Shown here piece by piece: positions 6,654-14,280 of a DNA stretch of 15,653 bases (its first letter is position 1; each line of letters opens with the position of its first letter). Both the position numbers and the translations under genes were made by a program. Source of the DNA: an uncultured Lachnospiraceae bacterium (lineage in GTDB: Bacteria; Bacillota_A; Clostridia; Lachnospirales; Lachnospiraceae); contig CAMWMM010000052.1 in assembly GCA_947175285.1 (NCBI GenBank), forward strand, positions 1 through 15,653, given 5' to 3'. The notes beneath the pieces are model-generated. The model ran no database searches and was not told the origin of the DNA. It saw only the letters and a list, made by a program, of their open reading frames with translations.

Positions 6654-9521
6654 ATGAATATTGTATTTGTGAGTCTTGAAATTTTTGATATTTGTGTAAT
6701 TGCGATTGCATTATATTTTCTGCTTCAGGGGAGCGGTTCCAGAGAGCAGAAGCTGATGATGTGCTTTTTAATTGGAGCGCTCATACAGAATGCGGGGTAT
6801 CTTCTGGAAATAACGGCGCCAACGGTAGAGGCGGCAATGGTGGCTGTCAAGGTACAGTACATGGGATCGCTGACGATTCCAATCACTTATTGTGAGTTTA
6901 TATTCAACTATTGTTTTGAAAAAAAGCCGGTTAAGTTATTAAAGTTTTTGAAAATCGTGGATGTCATAATTCTGGGGCTTGTCTTGACCTGCGATTTACA
7001 TAATCTTTATTACCGTGATGTAAAATGGTTGGAAACTGCGCAGGGACATAGATATCTGAGTCTGGCGTATGGACCCGGATACGGATTTTTTATGGTGTGC
7101 GGCTCAATTGTGCCATATGCAATGTCTTTGTATGCATTGCTCCGTGTCTGCGTCAGGAAGTCGGAGTATGATGCAGATCGAAAATATAAGCTGATTCTTG
7201 GCTTGTCCGTTCTTCCGCTTGTGGCGCTTGTCGGCTATGCTATGAAGCTGACGGATGTATATGATCCTACGCCTCTTGTTTTAGGATTGACTCTTTCAGC
7301 AGTAGTCATCCTGATATGGAGAAGGAAAGTTTACGATTTCAGCAGTATGGCTTCGGAGATTCTGTTAGATAGTATGAGCGACGGTGTGATTGCCTTGGAT
7401 GAGCAGAAACGGATTGTCAGTTATAATCCGGCGGCTGTAAGTATTTTTAGGGATTTAGGCAACAGTGCGATAGGAAAGCATGTTGATGAACTGGGGGATT
7501 TTCCGCAGGAGATTCTCGGCTATGATGTAAAAGAGGAATTTTTTTTAAACGGCTGCTTTTATCAGAGCCATACGAGACAGATTCTGGATAAGTTCGGGAA
7601 GAATTCGGGCTATGTTGTACTGATTCTGGATGTGACGGAGACGAGAAATTATATAGAAGAGATTAAAAGAGTGCAGGAACAGGCAGAGCAGGCAAATATT
7701 GCCAAGAGTGCGTTTCTTGCCAATATGTCGCATGAGATCCGGACGCCGATGAATGCAATCATAGGACTGAGCGATATTATTATGGAAGAAAGCAGAGGGC
7801 GGAAGGTGTATGAGTATGCCTGTGATATTAAGTCGTCCTCAAGAAATCTTTTGGCACTGATTAATGATATTCTTGATTTGTCCAAGGTGGAAGCAGGAAA
7901 GATGGAGTTGGTGCCGGTAGAATACCATGTGAAAACGCTTGTGAACGAAGTGCTGAATATGATGGACGTGGTGGCATCACAGCACGGACTGATGATGGAA
8001 AGCGAGTTTGATATGTCCATTCCGTGTCGGTATCTGGGCGATGAAGGCAGAATAAAGCAGATTTTGATTAATATTTTAAATAATGGTCTGAAGTTTACCG
8101 AGAAAGGGCATGTCAGGATTTCCGTTGCTGGAATGCCGGGAGAAACAGATGACATGGAGATTCTGGTTTTCCGGATTACGGATACCGGCTGTGGCATCCG
8201 CGAAGAAGATATTGAAGGAATCTTTGAGAATTTCAGGCAAGTGGATTCCAAGAGGAACCGAAGCGTGGAGGGAACAGGTCTCGGGCTGTCTATTACGAAA
8301 CATTACATCAATTTGATGAAAGGGACAATCAGAGTAGAAAGCGTATATGGTGAGGGTTCCACTTTTATTGTAGAAATTCCGCAGAAAATCATGGACAGAA
8401 GACCTTTGTCCGAGGTTCCGGAGAGAACAGCTCAGGAGGAAGACATTCTGGAACCGCTTTCGGTAAAGGACTGTACCGTGTTAGTAGTAGATGATAATAT
8501 GATTAACAGAAAGGTAGCAAGACTCCGGCTGCAGGTCTATGGTTTTGAAATTGATGAAGCTGACAACGGACCGGCTGCAATAGAGCTTGTCCGTAATAAG
8601 CGTTATGATATTATTTTTATGGATCACATGATGCCGAAAATGGACGGACTGGAGGCGGCGAGCATTATTCGGAAGGATTGCGGGGAAAATGGCAGACTGC
8701 CGATAATGATTGCGCTGACTGCCAATGCGATGGAGGGCGTCAGGGAAAAGTTTCTGGCAAGCGGATTTCAGGATTTTATTACAAAACCCTTGGAAATAAG
8801 ACCGATGCATGCGGCGCTGCTTAAATGGGTGCCAAAGGAAAAAAGAGTAACAGGCAAAGTGTGGACGAAAGATGAGTGGTTCGATGATGGCAAGCATGAG
8901 GAATTTCAAAATATCAGGATAGAAGGGATAGATACAGATGAGGTGGCGAAATATTATTCCGGCAGTGCGGAAGAATATCAGGAACTTTTGCGTTTATATT
9001 GTTTGGATGGAAAGCGTAAGCTGGTACATTTGCAGGAACTTTGGGAAAAAGGAGATTATGAAAGTTACGGCATAGAAGTACATGGACTTAAGAGCGCTTC
9101 CGCCAATGTGGGAGCAATGGAAGTTTCAAACAGTGCCAGAGAGCATGAAAATGCTGTAAACAGAGGGGATGAGACCTTTGTTGACAGCAACATTCCCAAG
9201 CTGCTTACAGAGTATGAACAGCAAATAGAGCACATTCTGGATTTTTTGGATAAGAACCGTAAAGCGGAGGATGCGAAAGAAAAGGCACAGAAAATGGAAC
9301 AGGCGGATTTGCTGCGGAAAATCAAGGATGCCCTGGACAGTCTTGAAAATTTCCGTGCCAAGGATTGTGCCCATAAAATAGAGGATATTCTGCAATACCG
9401 GCTGAACGCCGATATGGAAAGAAAGCTGGAAGAAATACAGGAGCAGCTGAAATTATATGAGGATGATGCTGCGGAAGAGATGCTGCGGGATTTGATAAAG
9501 CAAATTGAGATGGAGGTATGA
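6654..9521 (+). CDS. Hybrid sensor histidine kinase: 7TM sensor, PAS, HisKA, HATPase, receiver, HPt
   Basis: This 955-residue membrane kinase begins with about 225 residues of hydrophobic helices matching the HisKA_7TM sensor type. A PAS domain follows (about 236-335: DSMSDGVIALDEQKRIVSYNPAA), then HisKA with H360 in LANMSHEIRTPMNA, and HATPase with NILNNGLKFT, DTGCGI and GTGLGLSITKHYI. The receiver (about 608-725) carries D657 in FMDHMMPKMDG, and an HPt domain (about 765-870) carries H810 in VHGLKSASANVGA. A charged helical tail of about 85 residues follows; similar tails occur in other clostridial hybrid kinases. It holds a full His-Asp-His relay and could also accept phosphate from the first kinase. 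Translation is probably coupled: GGAG (6643-6646) lies just before the upstream stop, and the ATG is 4 bases after that stop. Confidence 0.93.
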   Translation: MNIVFVSLEIFDICVIAIALYFLLQGSGSREQKLMMCFLIGALIQNAGYLLEITAPTVEAAMVAVKVQYMGSLTIPITYCEFIFNYCFEKKPVKLLKFLKIVDVIILGLVLTCDLHNLYYRDVKWLETAQGHRYLSLAYGPGYGFFMVCGSIVPYAMSLYALLRVCVRKSEYDADRKYKLILGLSVLPLVALVGYAMKLTDVYDPTPLVLGLTLSAVVILIWRRKVYDFSSMASEILLDSMSDGVIALDEQKRIVSYNPAAVSIFRDLGNSAIGKHVDELGDFPQEILGYDVKEEFFLNGCFYQSHTRQILDKFGKNSGYVVLILDVTETRNYIEEIKRVQEQAEQANIAKSAFLANMSHEIRTPMNAIIGLSDIIMEESRGRKVYEYACDIKSSSRNLLALINDILDLSKVEAGKMELVPVEYHVKTLVNEVLNMMDVVASQHGLMMESEFDMSIPCRYLGDEGRIKQILINILNNGLKFTEKGHVRISVAGMPGETDDMEILVFRITDTGCGIREEDIEGIFENFRQVDSKRNRSVEGTGLGLSITKHYINLMKGTIRVESVYGEGSTFIVEIPQKIMDRRPLSEVPERTAQEEDILEPLSVKDCTVLVVDDNMINRKVARLRLQVYGFEIDEADNGPAAIELVRNKRYDIIFMDHMMPKMDGLEAASIIRKDCGENGRLPIMIALTANAMEGVREKFLASGFQDFITKPLEIRPMHAALLKWVPKEKRVTGKVWTKDEWFDDGKHEEFQNIRIEGIDTDEVAKYYSGSAEEYQELLRLYCLDGKRKLVHLQELWEKGDYESYGIEVHGLKSASANVGAMEVSNSAREHENAVNRGDETFVDSNIPKLLTEYEQQIEHILDFLDKNRKAEDAKEKAQKMEQADLLRKIKDALDSLENFRAKDCAHKIEDILQYRLNADMERKLEEIQEQLKLYEDDAAEEMLRDLIKQIEMEV

Positions 9522-9524
9522 CAG

Positions 9525-9935
9525 ATGAGCAGAAAGCTGAAAGTATTGGCCGTGGATGATAATAGTATTAGTCTTGCAACGATTGAGCAGGAGTTGAGCG
9601 ATACATATGAGGTTATTCCGCTTAATTCCGGTTTACGTGCGCTGCAATATCTGAGGAAGGAAAGACCAGATCTGATTCTTTTGGACATTAGGATGGAATT
9701 AATAGACGGCATTGCGACGCTGCAGGAAATCCGTAATATGGAGAGATGTAAAAATATACCCGTTATTATGCTTACATCCATGAGGGATAAGAATATGGTC
9801 GTAGAGAGCGCTATGCTTGGAGTGGAAGATTATGTGATTAAGCCATTTAATAAAACGGATTTGCATGAGAGAGTAGACCGTGTATTAAAAAAATCGATGC
9901 AAAAAACAAGTGATTTTTTGAACGGGAAAGAATAG
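9525..9935 (+). CDS. Stand-alone response regulator receiver (CheY-like)
   Basis: This 136-residue cytoplasmic receiver has no output domain. It has the acidic pocket VDDN (D11-D12), phospho-acceptor D54 in LLLDIRM, T84 and K106 (IKPF), and a short basic C-terminal helix with QKTSDFLNGKE. It starts 3 bases after the stop of the 7TM kinase, with GGAGGT (9512-9517) as ribosome site. It is thus the likely final acceptor from HPt H810. With no DNA-binding or enzymatic domain, it must act by protein contact or as a phosphate sink. Confidence 0.92.
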   Translation: MSRKLKVLAVDDNSISLATIEQELSDTYEVIPLNSGLRALQYLRKERPDLILLDIRMELIDGIATLQEIRNMERCKNIPVIMLTSMRDKNMVVESAMLGVEDYVIKPFNKTDLHERVDRVLKKSMQKTSDFLNGKE

Positions 9936-9953
9936 ATTCTAAAATGCGGCGTA

Positions 9954-9977
9954 TGCTATTCTCAAAAAAGGATAGCA
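9954..9977 (+). promoter_or_regulatory. Small hairpin covering the ribosome site of the FAD/Rieske gene
   Basis: TGCTATTC (9954-9961) pairs with GGATAGCA (9970-9977), 8 pairs with one G-U, around an A-rich loop. AAAAAAGGA (9964-9972), the only ribosome site for the ATG at 9981, is half in the loop and half in the 3' arm. Folding would limit initiation. There is no following T-run, so it is not a terminator. Confidence 0.35.
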
Positions 9978-9980
9978 GAT

Positions 9981-11279
9981 ATGAATTCAGTTTGGTCGGA
10001 ATCGGTTCAATTACCGCAGTTTGAAGCATTACAGGGAAGCAGAACAACAGATGTGCTGATTGTAGGCGGAGGTATGACAGGTGTTTTGTGCGCATATTTC
10101 CTACAGGAAAAAGGCGTGGACTATATACTTGTAGAAGGGAACAGAATCTGTTCCGGGGTTACAAAAAATACTACGGCGAAAATTACAGCGCAGCATGGAC
10201 TTATCTATGGGAAACTGTTAAAGCATGACGGAGCGGAAAAGACAAGAATGTATCTGGAGGCAAACCAGAGGGCAGTGGAGAAGTACTATCAGCTTTGTCA
10301 AGATATAGACTGCAATTTTGAGGACAAAACGTCATATGTCTATTCTAAAGATGCGACTTGGAAGCTGGAAGAGGAAGCAGAGGCGCTGCATCAGGTTGGG
10401 TATGAGGCGGAAATCGTCAAAGTTTCGGAACTGCCGTTTCAGACAGCGGGAGCCGTTGCGTTTCCGCATCAGGCACAGTTTCATCCGCTTAAGTTTATTG
10501 CGCAGATTGCAAAAGGACTTGCGATTTATGAAAATACATTTGTGAAAGAGTTTAAAGAGCATACCGCAGTTACGGAGAATGGGAATATTGTCTATGAAAA
10601 AGTGATTTTTGCGACACATTTTCCGATTGATAATAAGCATGGCATGTATTTTATGAAAATGTATCAGGAGCGTTCCTATGTTCTTGCGCTTGCAGAGGCG
10701 GCACAGGTTCAGGGAATGTACATTGATGAAGCGAATGGCGGATTGTCATTTCGTAATTACAAGGATTTGCTTTTGCTGGGCGGAGGTTCACACAGAACTG
10801 GGAAAGAAGGCGGCAAGTGGCAAAAGCTGAGAGATTTTGCAAATCAGTATTATCCGGATTCAGTTGAAAAATATGCCTGGGCGACGCAGGATTGCATGTC
10901 ATTGGATTCTATACCCTATATCGGAATGTATGCAAAGGGGATGTCGGATTCTTTTGTGGCGACCGGATTTTGTAAATGGGGAATGACTTCGTCTATGGCA
11001 GCAGCAATGATGCTGTCCGAAATGATTGTAGGGGAGACTTCCTTATGGCAAGAGGTATTTTACCCATCAAGAAGTATGGTAAAGCTGCAGTTAGCTGTAA
11101 ACGGCTTTGAGTATCTGACAGATTTGATTACTTTTTCAAAAAAGAGATGCCCGCATCTGGGTTGTTCGTTGAAGTGGAACAAGGAGGAACATACTTGGGA
11201 CTGCCCATGCCACGGCTCGCGGTTTGATGAAGAGGGCAGGCTGCTTGATAATCCCGCTACCGGAGATTTGCCGTATTAA
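9981..11279 (+). CDS. FAD-dependent oxidoreductase with compact C-terminal Rieske [2Fe-2S] domain
   Basis: This 432-residue enzyme is of the DAO / gamma-glutamylputrescine-oxidase-like type. An FAD-binding beta-alpha-beta starts at residue 24: DVLIVGGGMTGVLCAYFLQEKG with VEGNRI, followed by SGVTKNTTAKITAQHGLIY. Near the end of the flavin part, DSIPYIGMYAKGMSDSFVATGF is the usual second FAD-contact region. At the C-terminus C390-P-H392 and C408-P-C-H411 are the four Rieske cluster ligands; C395 and C410 could form the stabilising disulphide, followed by GSRFDEEGRLLDNPATGDL. Many homologues have a longer linker and Rieske barrel, about 500 residues in total; here the flavin part runs almost straight into the cluster loop. 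The electron partner and substrate (an amine or amino acid is likely) are unknown. The gene starts 45 bases after the receiver gene and may be read through from it. Confidence 0.88.
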   Translation: MNSVWSESVQLPQFEALQGSRTTDVLIVGGGMTGVLCAYFLQEKGVDYILVEGNRICSGVTKNTTAKITAQHGLIYGKLLKHDGAEKTRMYLEANQRAVEKYYQLCQDIDCNFEDKTSYVYSKDATWKLEEEAEALHQVGYEAEIVKVSELPFQTAGAVAFPHQAQFHPLKFIAQIAKGLAIYENTFVKEFKEHTAVTENGNIVYEKVIFATHFPIDNKHGMYFMKMYQERSYVLALAEAAQVQGMYIDEANGGLSFRNYKDLLLLGGGSHRTGKEGGKWQKLRDFANQYYPDSVEKYAWATQDCMSLDSIPYIGMYAKGMSDSFVATGFCKWGMTSSMAAAMMLSEMIVGETSLWQEVFYPSRSMVKLQLAVNGFEYLTDLITFSKKRCPHLGCSLKWNKEEHTWDCPCHGSRFDEEGRLLDNPATGDLPY

Positions 11280-11796
11280 GAGTTTGCTTTGAAATTGTCG
11301 GATCTTGAAAAATGGCAGCATCCGATGGGTGGTAAGTAAAAACTAAAAAGCATACAAAAAGCATACACACCAAAATGCATAGTGAAGCAGTGTAAGGTTC
11401 CAGTCTACAGGATAGTGTAAGTTTATAAGAAAGCCAAAAGGCAATAATAATACTCAAAATGAATGTACCGATATCTAAAATAAAAACGTCTTTACCAAGG
11501 ATAGAAGTATAAGCATAATAAAAAAACGGGATTAGGATTGCACCCATTAAAATTCCAAAGCTTAAGGCAGAAGTAATACATGAGTATTTTCTGCGGAATT
11601 TTAAAATCATGATAAGTGAGTATATAAACATCGGGAAAAATAATAATTTCATGTGTTCCCATATAGATTCGTTAATCGGCGTAAAAAGACCAACTATATG
11701 ATTGGTCCCGGTCCAATCATATAGAAAATGAGAAAGTGATCCTACGGTCAGAACAAAAAATATTCCAATAATTGCATATCTTCTTAAATGTCTCAT
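11257..11796 (-). CDS. DUF6512-family integral membrane protein
   Basis: This 179-residue protein has about five or six hydrophobic helices. Its N-terminal half holds the recognisable signature SLSHFLYDWTGTNHIVGLFTPINESIWEHMKLLFFP, here split as SLSHFLYDWTG, IVGLFTPINESIWEHMK and LLFFP, matching DUF6512. No function is known for the family. GGGGTG precedes the ATG at 11796, which lies 40 bases after the stop of the AraC-GGDEF gene, so the two are probably one transcript. The last 7 codons plus stop overlap the end of the convergent FAD/Rieske gene. The tail after FQDP looks unlike what I recall of family members, which often end in a short TGTYGI-like sequence, so the end may have been replaced by read-through into the neighbour. 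Confidence 0.8.
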   Translation of the reverse strand: MRHLRRYAIIGIFFVLTVGSLSHFLYDWTGTNHIVGLFTPINESIWEHMKLLFFPMFIYSLIMILKFRRKYSCITSALSFGILMGAILIPFFYYAYTSILGKDVFILDIGTFILSIIIAFWLSYKLTLSCRLEPYTASLCILVCMLFVCFLVFTYHPSDAAIFQDPTISKQTLNTANLR

Positions 11797-11836
11797 AAAA
11801 ACACCCCGGGAATAGTGTATGAGCCTTATAAGATTA

Positions 11837-12634
11837 TTATTCTTTACTTTCCCTAATTGCGTTATGCAATCCGGTAAAGAGCTCTTCGTAGCGGGAGCAC
11901 TCTTTCAGGCTTACGGTAGACACATGGAGTGCAAGAGGTATTTCCCGGTCTTCATAAGAAAAAGTCCGGTCATTCATATTACGGATTTTATCTGCGATTT
12001 CTTCCGCATATGCAGCTTCATTGCTGGAAGTTAATATGCAAAATTCATCTCCGCCAATACGGAATACGATATCTTCCAGACCGGCTGCTGATGTCATGCG
12101 GCGCATCTGCTCCAGAATTGCCAAATCCCCTGCTTTACGGGATATTTCATTGATTGGCTCTAAATGTTTAATATCACAAAGAACAAAGAAGCAGTCTTTC
12201 CTTTCCTTAAATAAGTCATATAACTCGCTGATATCTACATGTCTTCTTTGCATCATATAGCTGTCTCCTTTCTTTGGAGGTACACTTAACCTCGGAAATA
12301 ATTCTGTATATTTCGCAGTACGAAATTCAGAAGGTTTACAGTTCCATATTTGCTCAAATGCACGTGCAAAGGATTCGTGAGTGCTGTATCCGTATTCAAG
12401 AGCAACATCCAGAATCGGAAGTTTAGGCTGCATTGACAGCTTCTTTGCGGCTAACATCATTCTCCGGCGAATGATGTATTCATGTACGGAAATGTTATGC
12501 ACATTACGAAACAATTTTTCAAGGGTGGATTTTGAGCAGAAACAGGCCGAGGCAATATCCTCTGTTTTGATTTCATCGCCTAAATGAACTTCAATATATT
12601 CAAGCGCTAACATTAAAACTTCTATATTCTGCAT
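11837..12634 (-). CDS. AraC-type DNA-binding domain fused to a GGDEF domain
   Basis: This 265-residue cytoplasmic protein joins two modules. Residues about 8-107 form an AraC/XylS double helix-turn-helix: EDIASACFCSKSTLEKLFRN as first HTH, then ILDVALEYGYSTHESFARAF and the usual CKPSEFR end. Residues about 146-265 form a GGDEF domain: LCDIKHLEPINEISRKAGD supplies metal-ligand D154, and RIGGDEF (194-198) is an intact signature. The lysine normally in the DxDxFKxxND stretch is glutamate here, and the inhibitory RxxD site is absent (residue 185 is G, although D188 remains). It may make c-di-GMP poorly, or use the domain to bind GTP or c-di-GMP and adjust DNA binding. GGAGGG is positioned 8-10 bases before the ATG. 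It is divergent from the tocopherol-cyclase-like gene, which it may control. Confidence 0.9.
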   Translation of the reverse strand: MQNIEVLMLALEYIEVHLGDEIKTEDIASACFCSKSTLEKLFRNVHNISVHEYIIRRRMMLAAKKLSMQPKLPILDVALEYGYSTHESFARAFEQIWNCKPSEFRTAKYTELFPRLSVPPKKGDSYMMQRRHVDISELYDLFKERKDCFFVLCDIKHLEPINEISRKAGDLAILEQMRRMTSAAGLEDIVFRIGGDEFCILTSSNEAAYAEEIADKIRNMNDRTFSYEDREIPLALHVSTVSLKECSRYEELFTGLHNAIRESKE

Positions 12635-12660
12635 CCTTCACCCTCCGATATCGTAAGATT

Positions 12661-12689
12661 ATTATATCAGCAACCAGAACAGAAAGTTT
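12661..12689 (-). promoter_or_regulatory. Promoter of the AraC-GGDEF gene (weak -35)
   Basis: On the minus strand a perfect TATAAT (12666-12661) lies about 27 bases before the start codon; the hexamer 17 bases upstream is AAACTT, a poor -35. A good -10 with a weak -35 suits a promoter needing an activator, possibly autoregulation by the AraC domain. Confidence 0.45.
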
Positions 12690-12724
12690 GATGTTTTGAG
12701 TAAATTTAATATTTTGGCTGCTGA
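12667..12724. promoter_or_regulatory. Spaced inverted repeat in the divergent control region
   Basis: TCAGCAACCA (12667-12676) and TGGCTGCTGA (12715-12724) are reverse complements at 9 of 10 positions, with 38 bases between. The left arm sits against the -10 of the AraC-GGDEF gene; the right arm faces the tocopherol-cyclase-like gene. Two separated half-sites fit an AraC-type regulator able to loop DNA; the assignment is inferred. Confidence 0.4.
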
Positions 12725-12786
12725 CAGGAATTAATCTGCCCCTTTCGTGGAAAAATAAGTATTATTTTTTCATGGGAGGAGGGTAT

Positions 12787-13635
12787 ATGTCCGGTTTCTT
12801 TTATGGTTGGTATATGAAATGTCAGTCTGACACGCAGACTTTAGCGGTAATACCTGCCGTTCATAGTGTAGGGAAGAAACGCACCTGCTCTATTCAGATT
12901 ATTACGGATAATGACGCTTGGACAGTTACGTTCAATGCAGATTCATTTAGGCGGACAAGGAAGAATATTTTCATCGAAGAGAACCGGTTCGGTGAAAAAG
13001 GTATTAAGTTGGAAATACACACGCCGCAGCTAAGCATTAACGGGAAACTGGAATTTGGATCTCTTTGCCCCTTAAAATATGATATTATGGGGCCGTTTGC
13101 GTTAGTGCCGTTTATGGAATGTCGCCACAGCGTATGGAGTATGAAGCATTCGGTTCGGGGAAATGTGTATATCAATGGACAAAAATATTCTTTCCGCAAT
13201 GCATGGGGATATTGGGAAGGAGACCGAGGGCGTTCATTTCCTAAAGAGTATATCTGGACACAATGCTGCTTTCCCGGCGGGTCCTTAATGCTGTCAGTAG
13301 CGGATATCCCCATAGCAGGCATTCATTTTACAGGTATTATAGGCGTTATATTATGGCATGGGAAAGAATATAGAATGGCTACTTATCTGGGAGCCAGAGT
13401 TGTTCAGATTCAAAATAATACGGTATGTGTGATACAGGGCAATCTGGAATTGGAGGCCCGGTTGCTGGAAGCGTCTGGACGGCCTCTTAAGGCTCCGACA
13501 AAGGGGGATATGATAAGGACAATTCACGAAAGTGCATCCTGTCGTGCTTTCTATCGAGTTTGCAAAAAGGGTTGTACACTTTTTACCTTTGAAACAGACA
13601 GGGCTTCCTTTGAATTTGAAAATATGTTAGACTAA
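12787..13635 (+). CDS. Tocopherol-cyclase-family (lipocalin-like) protein
   Basis: This 282-residue soluble protein has no signal peptide or membrane helix. Its best landmark is GYWEGDRGRSFP (141-152), followed by KEYIWTQCCFPGGSLMLSVADIP, here in pieces: KEYIWTQ, FPGGSLMLSVADIP and FTGIIGVILWHGKEYRMATYLGA. This is the core of the bacterial tocopherol-cyclase-like family; the beta-rich pattern agrees. True tocopherol cyclase closes the chromanol ring of vitamin E precursors in plants and cyanobacteria. Clostridia do not make tocopherol, so that reaction should not be assumed; binding of an isoprenoid or other hydrophobic ligand is a guess. An ATG at 12772 is in frame, but GGAGGAGGG (12775-12783) lies inside that extension and serves the ATG at 12787. 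It is divergent from the AraC-GGDEF gene. Confidence 0.85.
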   Translation: MSGFFYGWYMKCQSDTQTLAVIPAVHSVGKKRTCSIQIITDNDAWTVTFNADSFRRTRKNIFIEENRFGEKGIKLEIHTPQLSINGKLEFGSLCPLKYDIMGPFALVPFMECRHSVWSMKHSVRGNVYINGQKYSFRNAWGYWEGDRGRSFPKEYIWTQCCFPGGSLMLSVADIPIAGIHFTGIIGVILWHGKEYRMATYLGARVVQIQNNTVCVIQGNLELEARLLEASGRPLKAPTKGDMIRTIHESASCRAFYRVCKKGCTLFTFETDRASFEFENMLD

Positions 13636-13670
13636 ATATGATTTTAGATTAATTATACTAAATCGTATGA

Positions 13671-13676
13671 AGGGAG
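13671..13676 (+). promoter_or_regulatory. Ribosome binding site deciding a TTG start
   Basis: AGGGAG lies 8 bases before TTG at 13685 and downstream of the only in-frame ATG (13667), which has no ribosome site of its own. This favours TTG as the start of the cysteine hydrolase. Confidence 0.6.
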
Positions 13677-13684
13677 ATAGTGCT

Positions 13685-14209
13685 TTGATTTTATTAGTGA
13701 TTGATATACAAAAAGGAATAACTGACGAGAGATTATACGACTTTAATGGTTTCATAAAGAACACAGTAAAAATAATTGAGACTGCCAGACAGAATAATGT
13801 TGAAGTAATATATGTTCAGCATGACGATGGACCAGGAACCGGATTTTCTGTAGGGGATGATGAATTTGAAATCGCAGCACAGGTTACTCCAATAGAAGGC
13901 GAAAAGAAATATATCAAAGATATGAATAGTTGCTTTGGGAATAAAGAGTTTGTAAGCTATTTAGAAGAAAAAAATGAAGATACATTAATGATTGTTGGTT
14001 TGCAGACAAATTTCTGTATAGATGCCACGATTAAATCTGCATTTGAAAGAGGATATAAGGTTATCGTGCCAAGGGGAACTAATTCTACATTTGATAATGA
14101 TTATATGGATAAAGAAACTACATATAAATATTACAACGAAATGATGTGGCCCGAGAGATTTGCTGATTGCATTTCAGTAGATGAAGCTATATCATTGTTA
14201 AGTATATAA
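13685..14209 (+). CDS. Isochorismatase-family cysteine hydrolase
   Basis: This protein of 174 residues from the TTG start belongs to the isochorismatase-like fold, which hydrolyses amides (nicotinamidase, other amidases) or the isochorismate ether. The triad is visible: D7 in LLVIDIQKG, K78 in KYIKDMNSCF and nucleophile C111 in GLQTNFCIDATIKSAFERGY. The first residues are already the first beta strand, as in homologues, which supports TTG at 13685 with AGGGAG 8 bases upstream; the ATG at 13667 would add six residues without a ribosome site. The metal-binding histidine pattern of nicotinamidase is not evident, so PncA is unlikely. The substrate is unknown. It lies about 50 bases after the tocopherol-cyclase-like gene and is more AT-rich than it, so it may have its own history. 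A hairpin follows its stop. Confidence 0.87.
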   Translation: MILLVIDIQKGITDERLYDFNGFIKNTVKIIETARQNNVEVIYVQHDDGPGTGFSVGDDEFEIAAQVTPIEGEKKYIKDMNSCFGNKEFVSYLEEKNEDTLMIVGLQTNFCIDATIKSAFERGYKVIVPRGTNSTFDNDYMDKETTYKYYNEMMWPERFADCISVDEAISLLSI

Positions 14210-14213
14210 ACTT

Positions 14214-14250
14214 ATTGCAGCCGCCTGATTAATGCAGACGGCTGCAATTT
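14214..14250. terminator. Hairpin between convergent genes, probable bidirectional terminator
   Basis: ATTGCAGCCG (14214-14223) and CGGCTGCAAT (14239-14248) pair perfectly over 10 bases, and CTG/CAG extends the stem inside after one mismatch. It sits 5 bases after the hydrolase stop, between two convergent genes. T-runs are short on the plus side (TTT) and weak on the minus side, so efficiency is uncertain. Confidence 0.6.
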
Positions 14251-14280
14251 GTCCATTAAGATAATCATTGAATATGTGCC

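Noticed and set aside
7649..8251. Minus-strand open frame of 200 codons
   Set aside because: Antisense to HisKA/HATPase of the 7TM kinase, whose motifs are all intact on the plus strand.
9065..9781. Long minus-strand open frame of 238 codons
   Set aside because: Opposite the HPt tail and receiver genes; serine/isoleucine-rich shadow sequence with no recognisable domain.
9954..9977. Terminator after the receiver gene
   Set aside because: The hairpin is not followed by a T-run and sits on the next gene's ribosome site.
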